64,000 bases of DNA from an uncultured Bacteroidota bacterium (GCA_903824665.1 CAIJXT010000030.1:124001-188000), one strand, 5' to 3'; positions 50,186 to 61,000 are shown, counted from the first letter of the stretch. Notes: generated from the letters alone by a model not told the origin. Numbers and translations: made by a program.

Positions 50186-53071
50186 ATGAGGTATTTCCGG
50201 CATTGTTTGATCACCTGCGGCATGATGCTATTGTGCCTCCATGCCTATTGCCAGGATCCCTATTACACGGTCATCAACAAGGCCAATGGCTTGCCCTCCA
50301 ATTCAATCTACAGCTTATTCCAGGATAGCAAAGGTTTCATCTGGATCGCCAGCGACGAAGGGCTCACACGTTATGATGGATTCGAATTCAAAACGTATAT
50401 CAGCAGTCATCAGACCTCAGCTGCCGGAAATAGTATAAAAGAAGATAAGTATGGCAGGATCTGGTACAAGAATTTTGATGGGTTTCTATACTACATAGAG
50501 CACGACAGCTTGAAGTCGCTGAAACAGAATACCACTATAGGCAACGCAGAGTATGCGATTATCGACGACAGGATATTAGTAGTGCAGTATGGCGGAATAG
50601 ACATTTTCGACCTGCAAACCCTGAAAGTGATAAGAACCGTACTCTTTGAACAGTATTATGTCATCAGTCAGACACAAAGTCACGGCCATTTTTATTCAGC
50701 GAAGAAGGATACGCTTTTGGAGTTTTCGGTTGATGGTAGTGTAAAGAAAATATTTGTGCCACTGGAGGGTAGTATCACAGGTTCGAAAAACGGTATCATT
50801 CTTTTGACCTCTGATAGTGGAGAGCACAAATGTTACGAGATCATTGGCAATGAAGTGCAACTGAAATTCAGAATTCCGGACGTGAATTTTATACATGGGT
50901 TTGCTTATTGTGGTGACCTTCACTGGGTTTTTACACCGGCGTCTACCTGGGTTTACAATGCGGAAGGGATCTGTCTCAACCAGGGAAAACCTTATTTCTC
51001 AGGCAAAAGAAGTTCTTGCGTGATGAAAGACCGGGAGGGCAATATCTGGCTGGGAACGATCAACGATGGCATCTTGCTTATCCCTGATTTTCGCACGAAA
51101 CTTATTACAACTCCCGGATGCATACCCAATACACTCACCAAATCCGACGGGCTTATTTTTATTGGGTCAAAGGATCATGGGGTTTTTGCCTACGATGTAC
51201 CAACAAATACCTTGAATTTCAAATTTTCCGAGCCCGTATCTCACGAAACAAAGGGCGTGGTGGTAGATACGGCAAACAAAAAGTACCTGGTGTTATCCCG
51301 GTTGTTTATCATTACAGATGATAAATTCAAAATTCAGAAAACGTATACCTATCCGGTAAAAGAAGCAGTCGTTGTTGACCGGAAATACTGTGCAATGGCA
51401 TCAAGTGGTTTTACCCGGCTTCTGAAGATTAGCGATGTTGGGCAAAGTCCATGGGACAGCATGTTTAACGCCCGGAGAACGGAAATCGAACCAACAGTCT
51501 CAAAACTGATAGATGCTGTAAGAAGCAGGACATTAGCGTACAATGCGGTCTCTGGTACAATTTATACAGCGTCAAATAAAGGACTGCAGGGTATTACGCC
51601 GCATGGGGTGTTTGATCTGATGCAGGACGGCAACGCATTGTATGTACGCAGATTGGTAAGTATGGGGAGTATGGTTTATGCACTTACCCAGCAATCAGCA
51701 GTGCTGGCAATAGATCGGCACAACAAAATTGTCACAATCACAATAGCCAATGAAGGTGAAAAATTTCTGAATATCAGGAAGGCCAGCAATAGTTTGTATC
51801 TCGTTACTGGTACAGGTATCAGGGTGCTCGACACCAATACGTCAACTTTTAAGGCCATTGGGTTACATCCCGGTATACGTGGCGAGGAGATCAATGATTT
51901 TACCGAGCTGGACGATAAAATGATCTTTGCATCAGACAGAGGCTTAGTGATTGTCGATAAGTTCGCAACCCCTGCAGATACCGTAGCCCCGGGTTTTGTT
52001 GTCAATTCAATACTTGTCAATGGCAACAAGGTGCCTGTTGAGCGCCTCAGGCAACTGTCTTATAAAGAAAAGGATATCGAAATCGCCTATTCCATACTCT
52101 CATTCAGCGCTAATGTTTTCCAATACCTGCACTACAGGATCAATGACGGCAAATGGCAGCGGGCACCTGCCGCAACACGAACACTGAAACTGGTTTCACT
52201 ATCGCCCGGCGATTACCAGATATCGTTCAGGCTTATGTCTACTGATGGCAGGGTGTACGACCAGCCTGAAATCAGATTTACGATCAGGCGCCCGTTCTGG
52301 ACACAGTGGTGGTTTTGGGGAGCATGGTTTATCGCGCTTTCCGCAGGTGGCTATGCCTACTACAAATGGCAGACCACCATCCTGAAACGGCAGAATGCAC
52401 TGGTTGTAGAAAAGGTAGAGTTGGAGAAAAACCTGCGTAGTTCCATGCTCACGTCCATTCGTGCCCAGATGAACCCGCACTTTTTTTACAACGCGCTCAA
52501 TACCATCCAGTCATTCATTTTCTCAGACGAGAAGCGTAATGCATCTACCTATCTCGTGAAGTTGTCAAAGCTCACCAGGTTGATTTTGGAAATGTCTGCA
52601 AAGGAGGCTATCTCGCTCGATGAGGAGGTTGAGGCACTGAAGCTCTATCTGGAGCTGGAAAAAATGCGGTTTCAACAAGACTTTGAGTATGAAATAAAGA
52701 TAGGGTCCGGAGTAGATACCGATCTCCTGAAGATACCCTCGATGATCGTGCAACCCTATGTCGAGAATGCCATAAAACACGGCCTGTTGCACAAAAAGGG
52801 CTTCAAAACACTCTCCATAGAGTTTATCAGAATCAATGGAAATCTGTGCATTACCATCGATGACAATGGTATAGGCAGGGCGAAAGCAAGTGAATTGAAT
52901 CAGGCAAAGAAAGAACATCACAATTCGTTTGCTACAGAGGCAAACAGCAAGCGTATAGAACTGTTGAACAAGGAGCGCGACACCAGCATAGGTGTTTTTT
53001 ATATCGACAAGCAGGATGATACTGGAGAGCCCGCAGGCACTACAGTGATCATTTCAATACCACTAATTTAA
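50186..53071 (+). CDS. Beta-propeller sensor histidine kinase of the LytS type
   Basis: A 961-residue sensor. Order: signal peptide (CLITCGMMLLCLHAYCQ); periplasmic two-component-regulator propeller with repeats such as GLPSNSIYSLFQDSKGFIWIASDEGLTRYDG and DREGNIWLGTINDGI; a Y_Y_Y-type domain (IEIAYSILSFSANVFQYLHYRIND to PGDYQISFRLMSTDGRV); a membrane span at residues about 703-722; then the His_kinase module with QMNPHFFYNALNTIQSF (His765) and an HATPase with ENAIKHGL and DDNGIGRA. Unlike classical hybrid propeller sensors it has no receiver or HTH of its own. The LytTR gene follows after 3 bases. Confidence 0.93.
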   Translation: MRYFRHCLITCGMMLLCLHAYCQDPYYTVINKANGLPSNSIYSLFQDSKGFIWIASDEGLTRYDGFEFKTYISSHQTSAAGNSIKEDKYGRIWYKNFDGFLYYIEHDSLKSLKQNTTIGNAEYAIIDDRILVVQYGGIDIFDLQTLKVIRTVLFEQYYVISQTQSHGHFYSAKKDTLLEFSVDGSVKKIFVPLEGSITGSKNGIILLTSDSGEHKCYEIIGNEVQLKFRIPDVNFIHGFAYCGDLHWVFTPASTWVYNAEGICLNQGKPYFSGKRSSCVMKDREGNIWLGTINDGILLIPDFRTKLITTPGCIPNTLTKSDGLIFIGSKDHGVFAYDVPTNTLNFKFSEPVSHETKGVVVDTANKKYLVLSRLFIITDDKFKIQKTYTYPVKEAVVVDRKYCAMASSGFTRLLKISDVGQSPWDSMFNARRTEIEPTVSKLIDAVRSRTLAYNAVSGTIYTASNKGLQGITPHGVFDLMQDGNALYVRRLVSMGSMVYALTQQSAVLAIDRHNKIVTITIANEGEKFLNIRKASNSLYLVTGTGIRVLDTNTSTFKAIGLHPGIRGEEINDFTELDDKMIFASDRGLVIVDKFATPADTVAPGFVVNSILVNGNKVPVERLRQLSYKEKDIEIAYSILSFSANVFQYLHYRINDGKWQRAPAATRTLKLVSLSPGDYQISFRLMSTDGRVYDQPEIRFTIRRPFWTQWWFWGAWFIALSAGGYAYYKWQTTILKRQNALVVEKVELEKNLRSSMLTSIRAQMNPHFFYNALNTIQSFIFSDEKRNASTYLVKLSKLTRLILEMSAKEAISLDEEVEALKLYLELEKMRFQQDFEYEIKIGSGVDTDLLKIPSMIVQPYVENAIKHGLLHKKGFKTLSIEFIRINGNLCITIDDNGIGRAKASELNQAKKEHHNSFATEANSKRIELLNKERDTSIGVFYIDKQDDTGEPAGTTVIISIPLI

Positions 53072-53074
53072 CGA

Positions 53075-53830
53075 ATGATGAAAGCGATAATAATAGACGA
53101 CGAGGCAAGGGCAAGAAGCCTGCTGGGCAAGATGCTCAAGGAGTATTGTCCGGATGTGGAAGTAGTAGCCGACTGTGCCGACCTGCCTGCAGGTGTGAAG
53201 GCAATCAGAAAGCTGAAGCCTGAAATCGTTTTTCTCGATATAGAAATGCCAGGTTACAGTGGTCTGGATCTGCTCGATTTTTTTGACGAACAAGAGATAA
53301 ATTTTTCAATCATTTTCGTCACAGCCTACAACAACTATGCCATCAAGGCATTCAAGTTATCAGCAGTTGATTATCTTCTCAAGCCAGTAGAACCTGATGA
53401 TCTGGAACAAGCCATTGAAAGGCTCAAGAGAAGGAATAGCAAAGAGCGCAATGGCAGCCTTTCGGTGCTGAAGGAAAATCTGAAGGAAGATGGCCTGGAT
53501 AAGATAGCCGTGCCGGATGCACATTCTATCAGGTTCCTGAAGCTGGATGAGATTTTGTATTTCAAAGCAGACAACACCTATACTGAAATTTTCTTTGCAG
53601 ACAGCAGCAAACTCACCATCAGCCGCACCCTGAAAAACATTGAAGATACGCTCAACGGAACACCCGATTTTTTCAGGTGCCATAAGTCATATATCGTCAA
53701 CTTGAAGTACCTGACAGACTATGTAAAATCAGATGGAGGTTACCTTGTCATCAGGGGTAAGCATCAGGTACCATTGTCTCCCGACAAAGTGCAGGAATTG
53801 CTCAGCCAGTCGGCATTTGTGAAAAGGTAG
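53075..53830 (+). CDS. LytTR-family response regulator
   Basis: A 251-residue regulator and probable partner of the preceding sensor kinase. Receiver: AIIIDDEARAR, phosphoacceptor Asp in IVFLDIEMPGYSG, FVTAYNNYAIKAF, Lys in DYLLKPV. LytTR domain: ILYFKADNTYTEIFF, TLKNIEDTLNGTPDFFRCHKSYIVNL, KHQVPLSPDKVQELL. Two adjacent ATGs (53075, 53078) are possible starts. Convergent with the next gene, 5 bases apart. Confidence 0.95.
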   Translation: MMKAIIIDDEARARSLLGKMLKEYCPDVEVVADCADLPAGVKAIRKLKPEIVFLDIEMPGYSGLDLLDFFDEQEINFSIIFVTAYNNYAIKAFKLSAVDYLLKPVEPDDLEQAIERLKRRNSKERNGSLSVLKENLKEDGLDKIAVPDAHSIRFLKLDEILYFKADNTYTEIFFADSSKLTISRTLKNIEDTLNGTPDFFRCHKSYIVNLKYLTDYVKSDGGYLVIRGKHQVPLSPDKVQELLSQSAFVKR

Positions 53831-53835
53831 ACCGA

Positions 53836-54450
53836 TTATCGGTTTTTGTTGATGATCTCAGAAAGGTCATGCTCTACGCTCCTCGAAACAGTTTCGTTTA
53901 TGCGGCCCGCTGCATTTCCATTTTCATCAATTAAAACGATGGTTGGCAGGTGTGAAATATCATATTTTTTGGCCAGTTTTTTTGCCGTGTGTGTTTTGGT
54001 TTTTTTCTTGCGGTCCATGCCGACCAGCATCAGGTTATCGTACGTAATATTGAGTCCGTCGAGAGTCTTGTACAACTTCGGTATCATATCATGCGAGTCG
54101 CCGCACCATGTACCCAGAAACACCAGAATTTTATAGTAGGTTAGGTGTTTTTTAAGGTATAGTAGTGCGTCCTTATCCGGGTGGTATTCATCTATGCCTT
54201 TTGCCAGCCAGGAGAATGTGGGCTCTTTGACCATATCTTCATAGGTAAATATGCCTTTGTATACCAATCTGCCGTTTTGGGGGTCCTCACTTACTTCAAA
54301 ATCACTGCCGTTTGTTGGCAGCATTTGCTGCAATGTGTCGGCTGGAGTCACGGGTGTCGCTATGTGTTTCACCATTGGTATCTGTGCCATAACTTTATTG
54401 TTGGAAAACGAGCAGAGCATAGCTGCCAGGGCTGTTGTCAGTAGTTTCAT
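53836..54450 (-). CDS. Secreted thioredoxin-like protein
   Basis: A 204-residue protein with a signal peptide (KLLTTALAAMLCSFSNNKVMAQ), an unassigned N-terminal part of about 90 residues, and a thioredoxin fold with ILVFLGTWCGDSHDMIPKL, then LPTIVLIDENGNAAGRI with the cis-Pro. The active-site motif is WCGDS, with the second Cys replaced by Ser, so classic disulfide exchange is unlikely; a monothiol or binding role is more probable. A start 27 bases upstream is possible, but the ATG at 54450 opens the signal peptide. Confidence 0.82.
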   Translation of the reverse strand: MKLLTTALAAMLCSFSNNKVMAQIPMVKHIATPVTPADTLQQMLPTNGSDFEVSEDPQNGRLVYKGIFTYEDMVKEPTFSWLAKGIDEYHPDKDALLYLKKHLTYYKILVFLGTWCGDSHDMIPKLYKTLDGLNITYDNLMLVGMDRKKKTKTHTAKKLAKKYDISHLPTIVLIDENGNAAGRINETVSRSVEHDLSEIINKNR

Positions 54451-54512
54451 AGTTGTAGTTGCCTTATGCTGTAACAATCACATTGGCCTTGTCACAGCGC
54501 TATGTCGGGCCA

Positions 54513-55295
54513 TTATTCAGCATTTGTACCTAGCTGATCTCTGAGAATGATCAGCTTACTCCGCAGCAGTTGCAGCGAGGTGCGCAGGTCTACTGTTGTT
54601 ACATCTCTTTTGTTCTGTGTTTTCAGCTTTGCCTTGGCTCCTGAAAGGGTAAAACCTCTTCCTTTCACCAGATAATAGATAGCGCGCAGTTCTTTCACCT
54701 GGTCTGTTGTATAGAGGCGGTCACCTTTACGGTTGGTGCGCACTTTCAGGTTGAATTCATTTGTCCAGAAGCGGATATGAGATGTATTCACTTTAAAAAA
54801 ACCTGCAACCTCTCCGATCCCATAATATTGTTTGCTTCCCTGCCAGTCTTCCGGTATGATGTCGGCCGGTGGGTCCTCACTGCGGTCACGTACTTTTGCT
54901 GGTTTTTTAGGGGTTTCTTTTGGTTCTTGGGCTGCTATTTCCGGGGCAGTATCAGATGTGTCGTAGTGTATTTCACCGGGTTGCTGGTCGGTGTTTTCTT
55001 CAGTTACCACGTGGCCCAGCATCGTATAAACTACCTCTGGTACAGGGGCTATCTCAACGGGTATTTCAGTTGCAATCTTTGTGTCTTCTATTACCGCTTC
55101 CGGTGGCACATTCGCTGCTGTTTCAAAAAGCGAGGGTGCTTCTTCCTGCAGGGCAGCCGCATCTTCAAGGTGCATGCCAGGCTGTTCATCTGTCATGGGC
55201 TCCTCTTCATTCTTTTTGGCACGCATCCTCGTCACCGGCTTTTGCGGTTCCGGAACGATCTCTTCTCCAAACAGTGTAACTATGCGGGTGCTCAT
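54513..55295 (-). CDS. MerR-family transcriptional regulator with long acidic N-terminal extension
   Basis: A 260-residue protein. Residues about 1-150 are low-complexity, acidic and Pro/Glu-rich (EEEPMTDEQPGMHLEDAAAL, EIAAQEPKETPKKPAKVRDR). The MerR helix-turn-helix and wing follow (YYGIGEVAGFFKVNTSHIRFWTNEF, RTNRKGDRLYTTDQVKELRAIYYLVKGRGFTLSGAKAKL), then a short helix. MerR proteins twist promoters with long spacers; effector and target are unknown. Proteins of this form, with the HTH at the C-terminal side, are common in Bacteroidota. Confidence 0.88.
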   Translation of the reverse strand: MSTRIVTLFGEEIVPEPQKPVTRMRAKKNEEEPMTDEQPGMHLEDAAALQEEAPSLFETAANVPPEAVIEDTKIATEIPVEIAPVPEVVYTMLGHVVTEENTDQQPGEIHYDTSDTAPEIAAQEPKETPKKPAKVRDRSEDPPADIIPEDWQGSKQYYGIGEVAGFFKVNTSHIRFWTNEFNLKVRTNRKGDRLYTTDQVKELRAIYYLVKGRGFTLSGAKAKLKTQNKRDVTTVDLRTSLQLLRSKLIILRDQLGTNAE

Positions 55296-55329
55296 CAGAA
55301 AGCATTACTGGTAAAACAAGGTGTGTTGG

Positions 55330-55911
55330 CTATTTAACCGGAGCCGGCGCGGTTTGTACCTTCTTCATCGTCTGAATCTCTTTGGCTCTCTCGGCCTCCT
55401 CTTTTTTCGATTGCTCCAGTTTTTTATTCGCCTCGGCATTCTTCATCTCTATCTTCTTCAATTCTGCTTCTTTCTGCCTTATAGCTACTTCGTGCGAAAT
55501 CACATGTTCCAGATCGTCCAGGTAGTCCTTAATGTTCCCGGCTATTTCATCATCGTTTTGTGTCGTTACAAAATTGTCATACCCCTTCGAAACTGCAATA
55601 TATATCGTCGTTTTGCCCCCCTTGCTTTTTACTTTATAATAAAAGTCGCATTTGTTTTCGCTGATTTTACGCCATGAAATACCACGGTAGATCATGAACT
55701 TCTTTTTGCGCGTGCTGCGCTTCAGGTTTGCTTTTGCCAGCGACCTTTCAATGGTTTCTATTGTTACATCCTTTGCAAATGGTAACGTAGTGCTGAAACA
55801 CCAAACTTTGGTTTTGCCCATTTTTTCATTTCCTTCCTTAATTGTACCACCATGACCAAAGGTGAAAAACGGAACAAGAAGTGCAATAAAAAGTATCTTC
55901 ATTAACTGCAT
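55330..55911 (-). CDS. Unknown exported protein with C-terminal coiled coil
   Basis: A 193-residue protein. N-terminal signal (KILFIALLVPFFTFGHG), a basic alpha/beta domain (TIERSLAKANLKRSTRKKKFMIY, CDFYYKVKSKGGKTTIYIAV, GYDNFVTTQNDDEIAGNIKDYL), then a continuous helix rich in Lys/Glu (RQKEAELKKIEMKNAEANKK) and a Pro/Ala tail. No named family is recognised. It lies 34 bases upstream of the MerR gene on the same strand and is probably in the same transcript. Confidence 0.75.
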   Translation of the reverse strand: MQLMKILFIALLVPFFTFGHGGTIKEGNEKMGKTKVWCFSTTLPFAKDVTIETIERSLAKANLKRSTRKKKFMIYRGISWRKISENKCDFYYKVKSKGGKTTIYIAVSKGYDNFVTTQNDDEIAGNIKDYLDDLEHVISHEVAIRQKEAELKKIEMKNAEANKKLEQSKKEEAERAKEIQTMKKVQTAPAPVK

Positions 55912-56086
55912 AGTGTATGTTTTTGCCTGCCGGCATTATTAAATATTGGTTTCGAACGATAAAATTACAACTTTATAATTATCCATTACTACAAGCGGTA
56001 AATATCCGGCTCTGATTACTGGTTTTAGTGTTATCCCTTACTAACATGTGCCTATACCTGAAAAATCCTAGTATATTGCATGCCTC

Positions 56087-57400
56087 ATGAATGCATTTGA
56101 GATTAGAGGTGGCCGCAGACTGAGCGGCTCAATAACGCCGCAGGGTGCCAAGAATGAGGCGCTGCAGGTGCTTTGCGCCGCATTGCTCACTGATCAGCTG
56201 GTGACACTCAGCAACGTGCCGGACATTGCCGATGTCAATGCCCTCATAGAGCTGATGAGCGATATGGGTGTGAAAATCGGCAGACCTTCACCCAATACGG
56301 TAACGCTTGTTGCCGACAACATAGATCCCGACTATTTCAATACCCATGCCTTCAGGCAGAAATCCGGAAAACTCAGGGGCACTGTTATGTTGGCGGGGCC
56401 GTTATTGGCCAGGTTCCGGAAAGCTTATATTCCCCAACCCGGTGGAGACAAGATTGGCCGTCGCAGGCTTGATACACATATCCGGGGCTTCGAAAAGTTA
56501 GGCGTGGCTTTCAGCTATGACGTTGATAATCAGTTATTCACGATGTCTGCACCTAAACTTATCGGAGCACATTTGCTACTCGAAGAGCCATCAGTAACAG
56601 GAACGGCCAATATGGTGATGGCAGCATCGCTAGCCGAGGGCACAACTACCATTTACAACGCAGCTTGTGAACCCTATGTACAGCAGCTTTGCCTCATGCT
56701 CAATAGTATGGGTGCTCGGATCAGCGGCATAAGCTCTAATCTGCTCACTATAGAGGGCGTCTCGAAGCTAAACGGATGTACGCACCGCCTGCTGGCCGAT
56801 ATGATTGAGGTGGGATCCTTCATTGGTCTTGCCGCCATGACACAAAGTGAACTGACCATAAAAAATGTGGATGCACGGCAACTGGGGCTCATTCCTGATG
56901 TTTTCCGTAGATTAGGTATCGAACTGCATTTGCAGGGCGACGACTTACACGTCCCGGCACAGGATCACTACAAGGTTCAAAAGTTTATAGATGGGTCTAT
57001 TCTCACAGTGTATGATCACCCATGGCCCGGCTTTACCCCTGATTTGCTCAGTATCATACTTGTGGTAGCTACCCAGGCCGAGGGTACTGTAATGGTGCAC
57101 CAGAAGATGTTTGAAAGCAGACTGTTCTTTGTTGATAAGCTTATCGAAATGGGAGCGCAGATCGTCTTATGCGACCCGCACAGAGCGGTAGTAATCGGCT
57201 TAGATCGGGAAGTTGCCCTGCGTGGCATCAACATGGTTTCACCGGATATAAGAGCCGGCGTGGCGCTGTTGATTGCCGCACTCTCTGCTAAAGGAAAAAG
57301 CACGATACAGAATATTCACCAGATCGATCGCGGTTACGAACGGATTGATGAAAGGCTGAATGCACTCGGCGCAGATATCCGCAGGGTATTGGTAACCTGA
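56087..57400 (+). CDS. murA: UDP-N-acetylglucosamine 1-carboxyvinyltransferase MurA (Asp in the catalytic loop)
   Basis: The first committed step of peptidoglycan synthesis, transfer of enolpyruvate to UDP-GlcNAc. The 437-residue protein shows ITPQGAKNEALQVLCAALL (Lys22 and Asn23 bind substrate), KLRGTVMLAGPLLARF, the loop PQPGGDKIGRRRLDTH, TGTANMVMAASLAEG, and C-terminal SPDIRAGVALLIAAL. In the loop, the Cys that fosfomycin alkylates in Escherichia coli (Cys115) is replaced by Asp121. Members with Asp are active but insensitive to fosfomycin. Stand-alone gene. Confidence 0.96.
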   Translation: MNAFEIRGGRRLSGSITPQGAKNEALQVLCAALLTDQLVTLSNVPDIADVNALIELMSDMGVKIGRPSPNTVTLVADNIDPDYFNTHAFRQKSGKLRGTVMLAGPLLARFRKAYIPQPGGDKIGRRRLDTHIRGFEKLGVAFSYDVDNQLFTMSAPKLIGAHLLLEEPSVTGTANMVMAASLAEGTTTIYNAACEPYVQQLCLMLNSMGARISGISSNLLTIEGVSKLNGCTHRLLADMIEVGSFIGLAAMTQSELTIKNVDARQLGLIPDVFRRLGIELHLQGDDLHVPAQDHYKVQKFIDGSILTVYDHPWPGFTPDLLSIILVVATQAEGTVMVHQKMFESRLFFVDKLIEMGAQIVLCDPHRAVVIGLDREVALRGINMVSPDIRAGVALLIAALSAKGKSTIQNIHQIDRGYERIDERLNALGADIRRVLVT

Positions 57401-58040
57401 TATGTTCCGTACTTACTTCCAGAACCCAATGATCAGCACATCCGTTTGTTCAACAGCAGCTTTATGTTTACATGATAATCTGTTGAAATTTGTAAATATG
57501 ATGAATATGCTGCTTTTTACTAACAAAATTCTAAATTCTTACGCCTTTATTGTGAGGCCAGGTTGTAAATCGCAAAGGTCCGAAAAATACTTGCTATAGT
57601 CTGTTTACACAAATGGTAGTAGTCCGGTTTCTGAGTTGCTCAGAGTGGAGTGTCGTATCGTCAGGGTAGTAGAAGCATGTATTATAAATCATGTATTTAT
57701 TGTTTAATATTTGCTGTCTTGCAATAGGGTAGAGTGTTGTTATTTTGTAAAATTTAATTTGAATGGAGTAAGGTGTTAGTAAAGGGTATTTTACCCACAA
57801 TGCATTACAATTATTGTGTGTTCGTTATGATTTTTAGAAAAAAATAACGTACTTTTCGGACTGCATACTATTTTTAGTATGTTTACTCTCCGTTTCGTGA
57901 ATTTTTTTAGATTCATTATGGGGATATAGTGTATTGTTTGAGAACGAATATTGAGTAGTAGATAGTAGCAAAAAGGATTGACAGGAACGCATGTGCATAG
58001 CATGCGAATAGGCAAAAATAATTTTTATAAAAACGGTAGT
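57401..58040. other. A+T-rich upstream region of the giant surface-protein gene
   Basis: 640 bases without a supported gene. Contains a -7-like box TACTTTTC at 57850-57857 and, directly after it, a perfect 7-base hairpin CATACTA-TTTT-TAGTATG (57864-57881). If the box is used, the giant gene has a leader of about 180 bases starting with that hairpin. Confidence 0.45.
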
Positions 58041-61000
58041 ATGAATAATTTCTTACGAGCGCAATTGAGGCATTTTTCAATAAACTCTATCTATAACACG
58101 ATAAGGCCGGGTGTGGGTTTGGTATGTGGAATGGTAGCGCTTTTAGCAATGTTGGCACCAGGTGATGCAACAGCTGCGATCGGTTTTTCCGGTGGTGCTG
58201 TATCACCTGCCACACAGCAGGTATGTAGCGGCAGCACGGGCACTTTCACATTCAATCCTACAACGTGTTCTCTAGGTGCTGGTCCAGACTGGAGCGGAAC
58301 TTATTCTGTCGACTCGTCGTCCGATGGTATTACTTGGTTTGTAGCGTCGGGTGCATCTACAGGTGTCATTACAGCTGCTTCACCTACAGTCGTTTACACA
58401 ACGCCTGTTCTTACTACTGCTACTCCGGGTTGTATCACAGTTCATTACAGAGTTAGCGTTACTGGTATTGTTGCACATTGTCTCGGACTCCCTGATTTCT
58501 TTTCAGGCCCTGTTGATGTAAATATTTGTCCGCTCCCTGCTCCCATTGGTGGTAATGCTCCGATTTGTTTTGGCAATGTACTCTCGCTAACAAATGCTAC
58601 AGCTGGTGGTACCTGGTCTAGCGGAGGCCCTGCGATCACAGTTATTAACCCTACTCTTGGCGACGTCACACCTTCATCATTGGCGGGTGGCGTAGCTACT
58701 ATTTCCTACACAGCATTGGGTTGCTCCAGAACAGTTGTAGTAACTGCAAATCCTACGCCAAACCCCATCACTGGTGCAGCCAGTGTTTGTCAGGGCAGCA
58801 CTACGCTCCTTGTCAGTGGCCCGGCAGGTGGCACCTGGACAAGCAGTTCTGCTGATGCAACTGTCGATGCACTTGGCGTTGTAACCGGTGTTACTGCGGG
58901 CGGCACAGCCACAATAAGTTATGCGCTTGCTCCTGGTGGTTGCTTTCAGGTAAAGACGATATCTGTGAATCCTATACCGACAGCTATTACAGGTGGTCTT
59001 GCAATTTGTGTTACCGGTACCACTTCACTAAACAGTACTCCGGCAGGTGGTAACTGGATCAGCGGCGCTCCGGGCACAGCTACTGTTAACATTACTTCCG
59101 GATTGGTAACTGGCGTTTCAGTCGGTATTGCCAACATCACTTATGCATTGCCTGTAACGGGTTGCAGAGCTGTTACTACAGTAACGGTAAACTCTACGCC
59201 GGCGGCAATTACTGGTTCATTTAATGTTTGTCAGGGCGATACAGTAACATTGAGTTCTGCGTCAGCGGGTGGTGCCTGGTCTACCAGCGATGCCCTCATC
59301 GCATCAGTACCCAATGTGACTGTCGGTGATGTGGTTGGTGAGGCAAGCGGCACAGCTACAATTACGTATTCTCTAGGCTCGTGCTTTGCTACAGCAGTGG
59401 TAACCGTTAACCCAACACCTACTCCAATAGCCGGGTCGCATGTAGTTTGTCTCGGACAGACTACAGTGCTCACAAGCAGCCCATCTGGCGGCACATGGTC
59501 CAGCAGCATACCTGCTAATGGTTCAGTGAGTTCATCGGGTACAGTAACAGGCCTTACTCTAGGTACAACAATTATTACCTACGGTCTCCCCGGAGCCTGT
59601 ATAGATACTCATCTGATCAGTGTAGAACCACTACCTCTGCCCATAACCGGTACGCTGGCAATTTGTGTTGGTAGCTGCGCCACACTTTTGAGTGGTACCG
59701 CAGGCGGAACATGGGCGATCAGCAATACAGCTATCGACACCATCGGTCTCACGTCAGGATCTTTGTGCGGTGTTTCTGGTGGATCTGATATCGTTACTTA
59801 TACACTGCCTACCGGTTGTCAGGTTACAACCGTTGTAACCATCAACCCATTGCCCGATTCTATTACGGGACCAGCAGGTGTGTGTGCAGGATTCACTATC
59901 ACACTCGTTAGCGGACCTTCAGGCGGCACATGGACCAGTTCAATACCTCCAATCGGTTCAATAGACCCGGTGTCAGGTGTGTTTACAGGTCTGTCGTTGG
60001 GTGGTGGCACTACACAGGTCAATTACACTTTGCCTACGGGTTGTGTTATGACAAGGGACATAAGTGTTTACCCTAACCCAACAGCGATAGGCGGCACGCT
60101 TACTGTTTGTTTTGGGTCCACTACAGTGCTCAATAACTTTACACCCGGTGGTCCGGGTACATGGTCAAGCAGCCACCCACTGATTGCACCAATAAATCCG
60201 ACGTCCGGAGTAGTAACCGGACTTGGCGTTGGTACTGCTACAATTACTTATACAATGCCAACTGGTTGTATTACAACCGCAATAGTTACTGTTAATCCTT
60301 TGCCTGCTGCGATAGGCGGCTACCCAAGGACATGTCTCGGTTTCTGTACACCGTTGGTCAATACCACTTCTGGCGGCTCATGGACCAGTTTTGACCCAAC
60401 TATTGCCACAGTCAATCCGAGTACAGGTCTCCTTTGCGGTATTTCACTCGGCACTACTTTTATTACTTATACCATCCCTACCGGCTGTTACACGATTACT
60501 ATAGCTACAGTTGATGCTGTGCCTCCGCCGCCAACTGGCGACTCCAGCATCTGCGTTGGTGAAACATCAGTAATATCTCATATTATTCCCGGAGGTACCT
60601 GGACCAGCAGCGATACGGTTACTGCCAGAGTGTTTGTCGGAACTGGCCTTGTAACAGGTGTTACAGCGGGTACAGCTTATATTACTTACACCTTACCAAC
60701 AGGATGTACTGCAGTAACATTGATTACCGTTAATCCAAACCCTCCGGCAACAACAGGTACATTGTATATGTGCGAAGGGAATAGTACCACATTAACAAAC
60801 GTATTCCCCGGTGGAGCATGGTCGAGCAGTAATACTGGTATTGCTACAGTGGGCACATCTGGTGTGGTGACGGGCATTGGTGCCGGTCTTGCCACGATCA
60901 GCTATACACTGCCTTCTGGCTGTGCTGCCACTGTTCAGGTAACAGTTTATCCGCTGCCAGCCATTATCGGTTCAGTACTGGTTTGTCCCGGTATCGCGCA

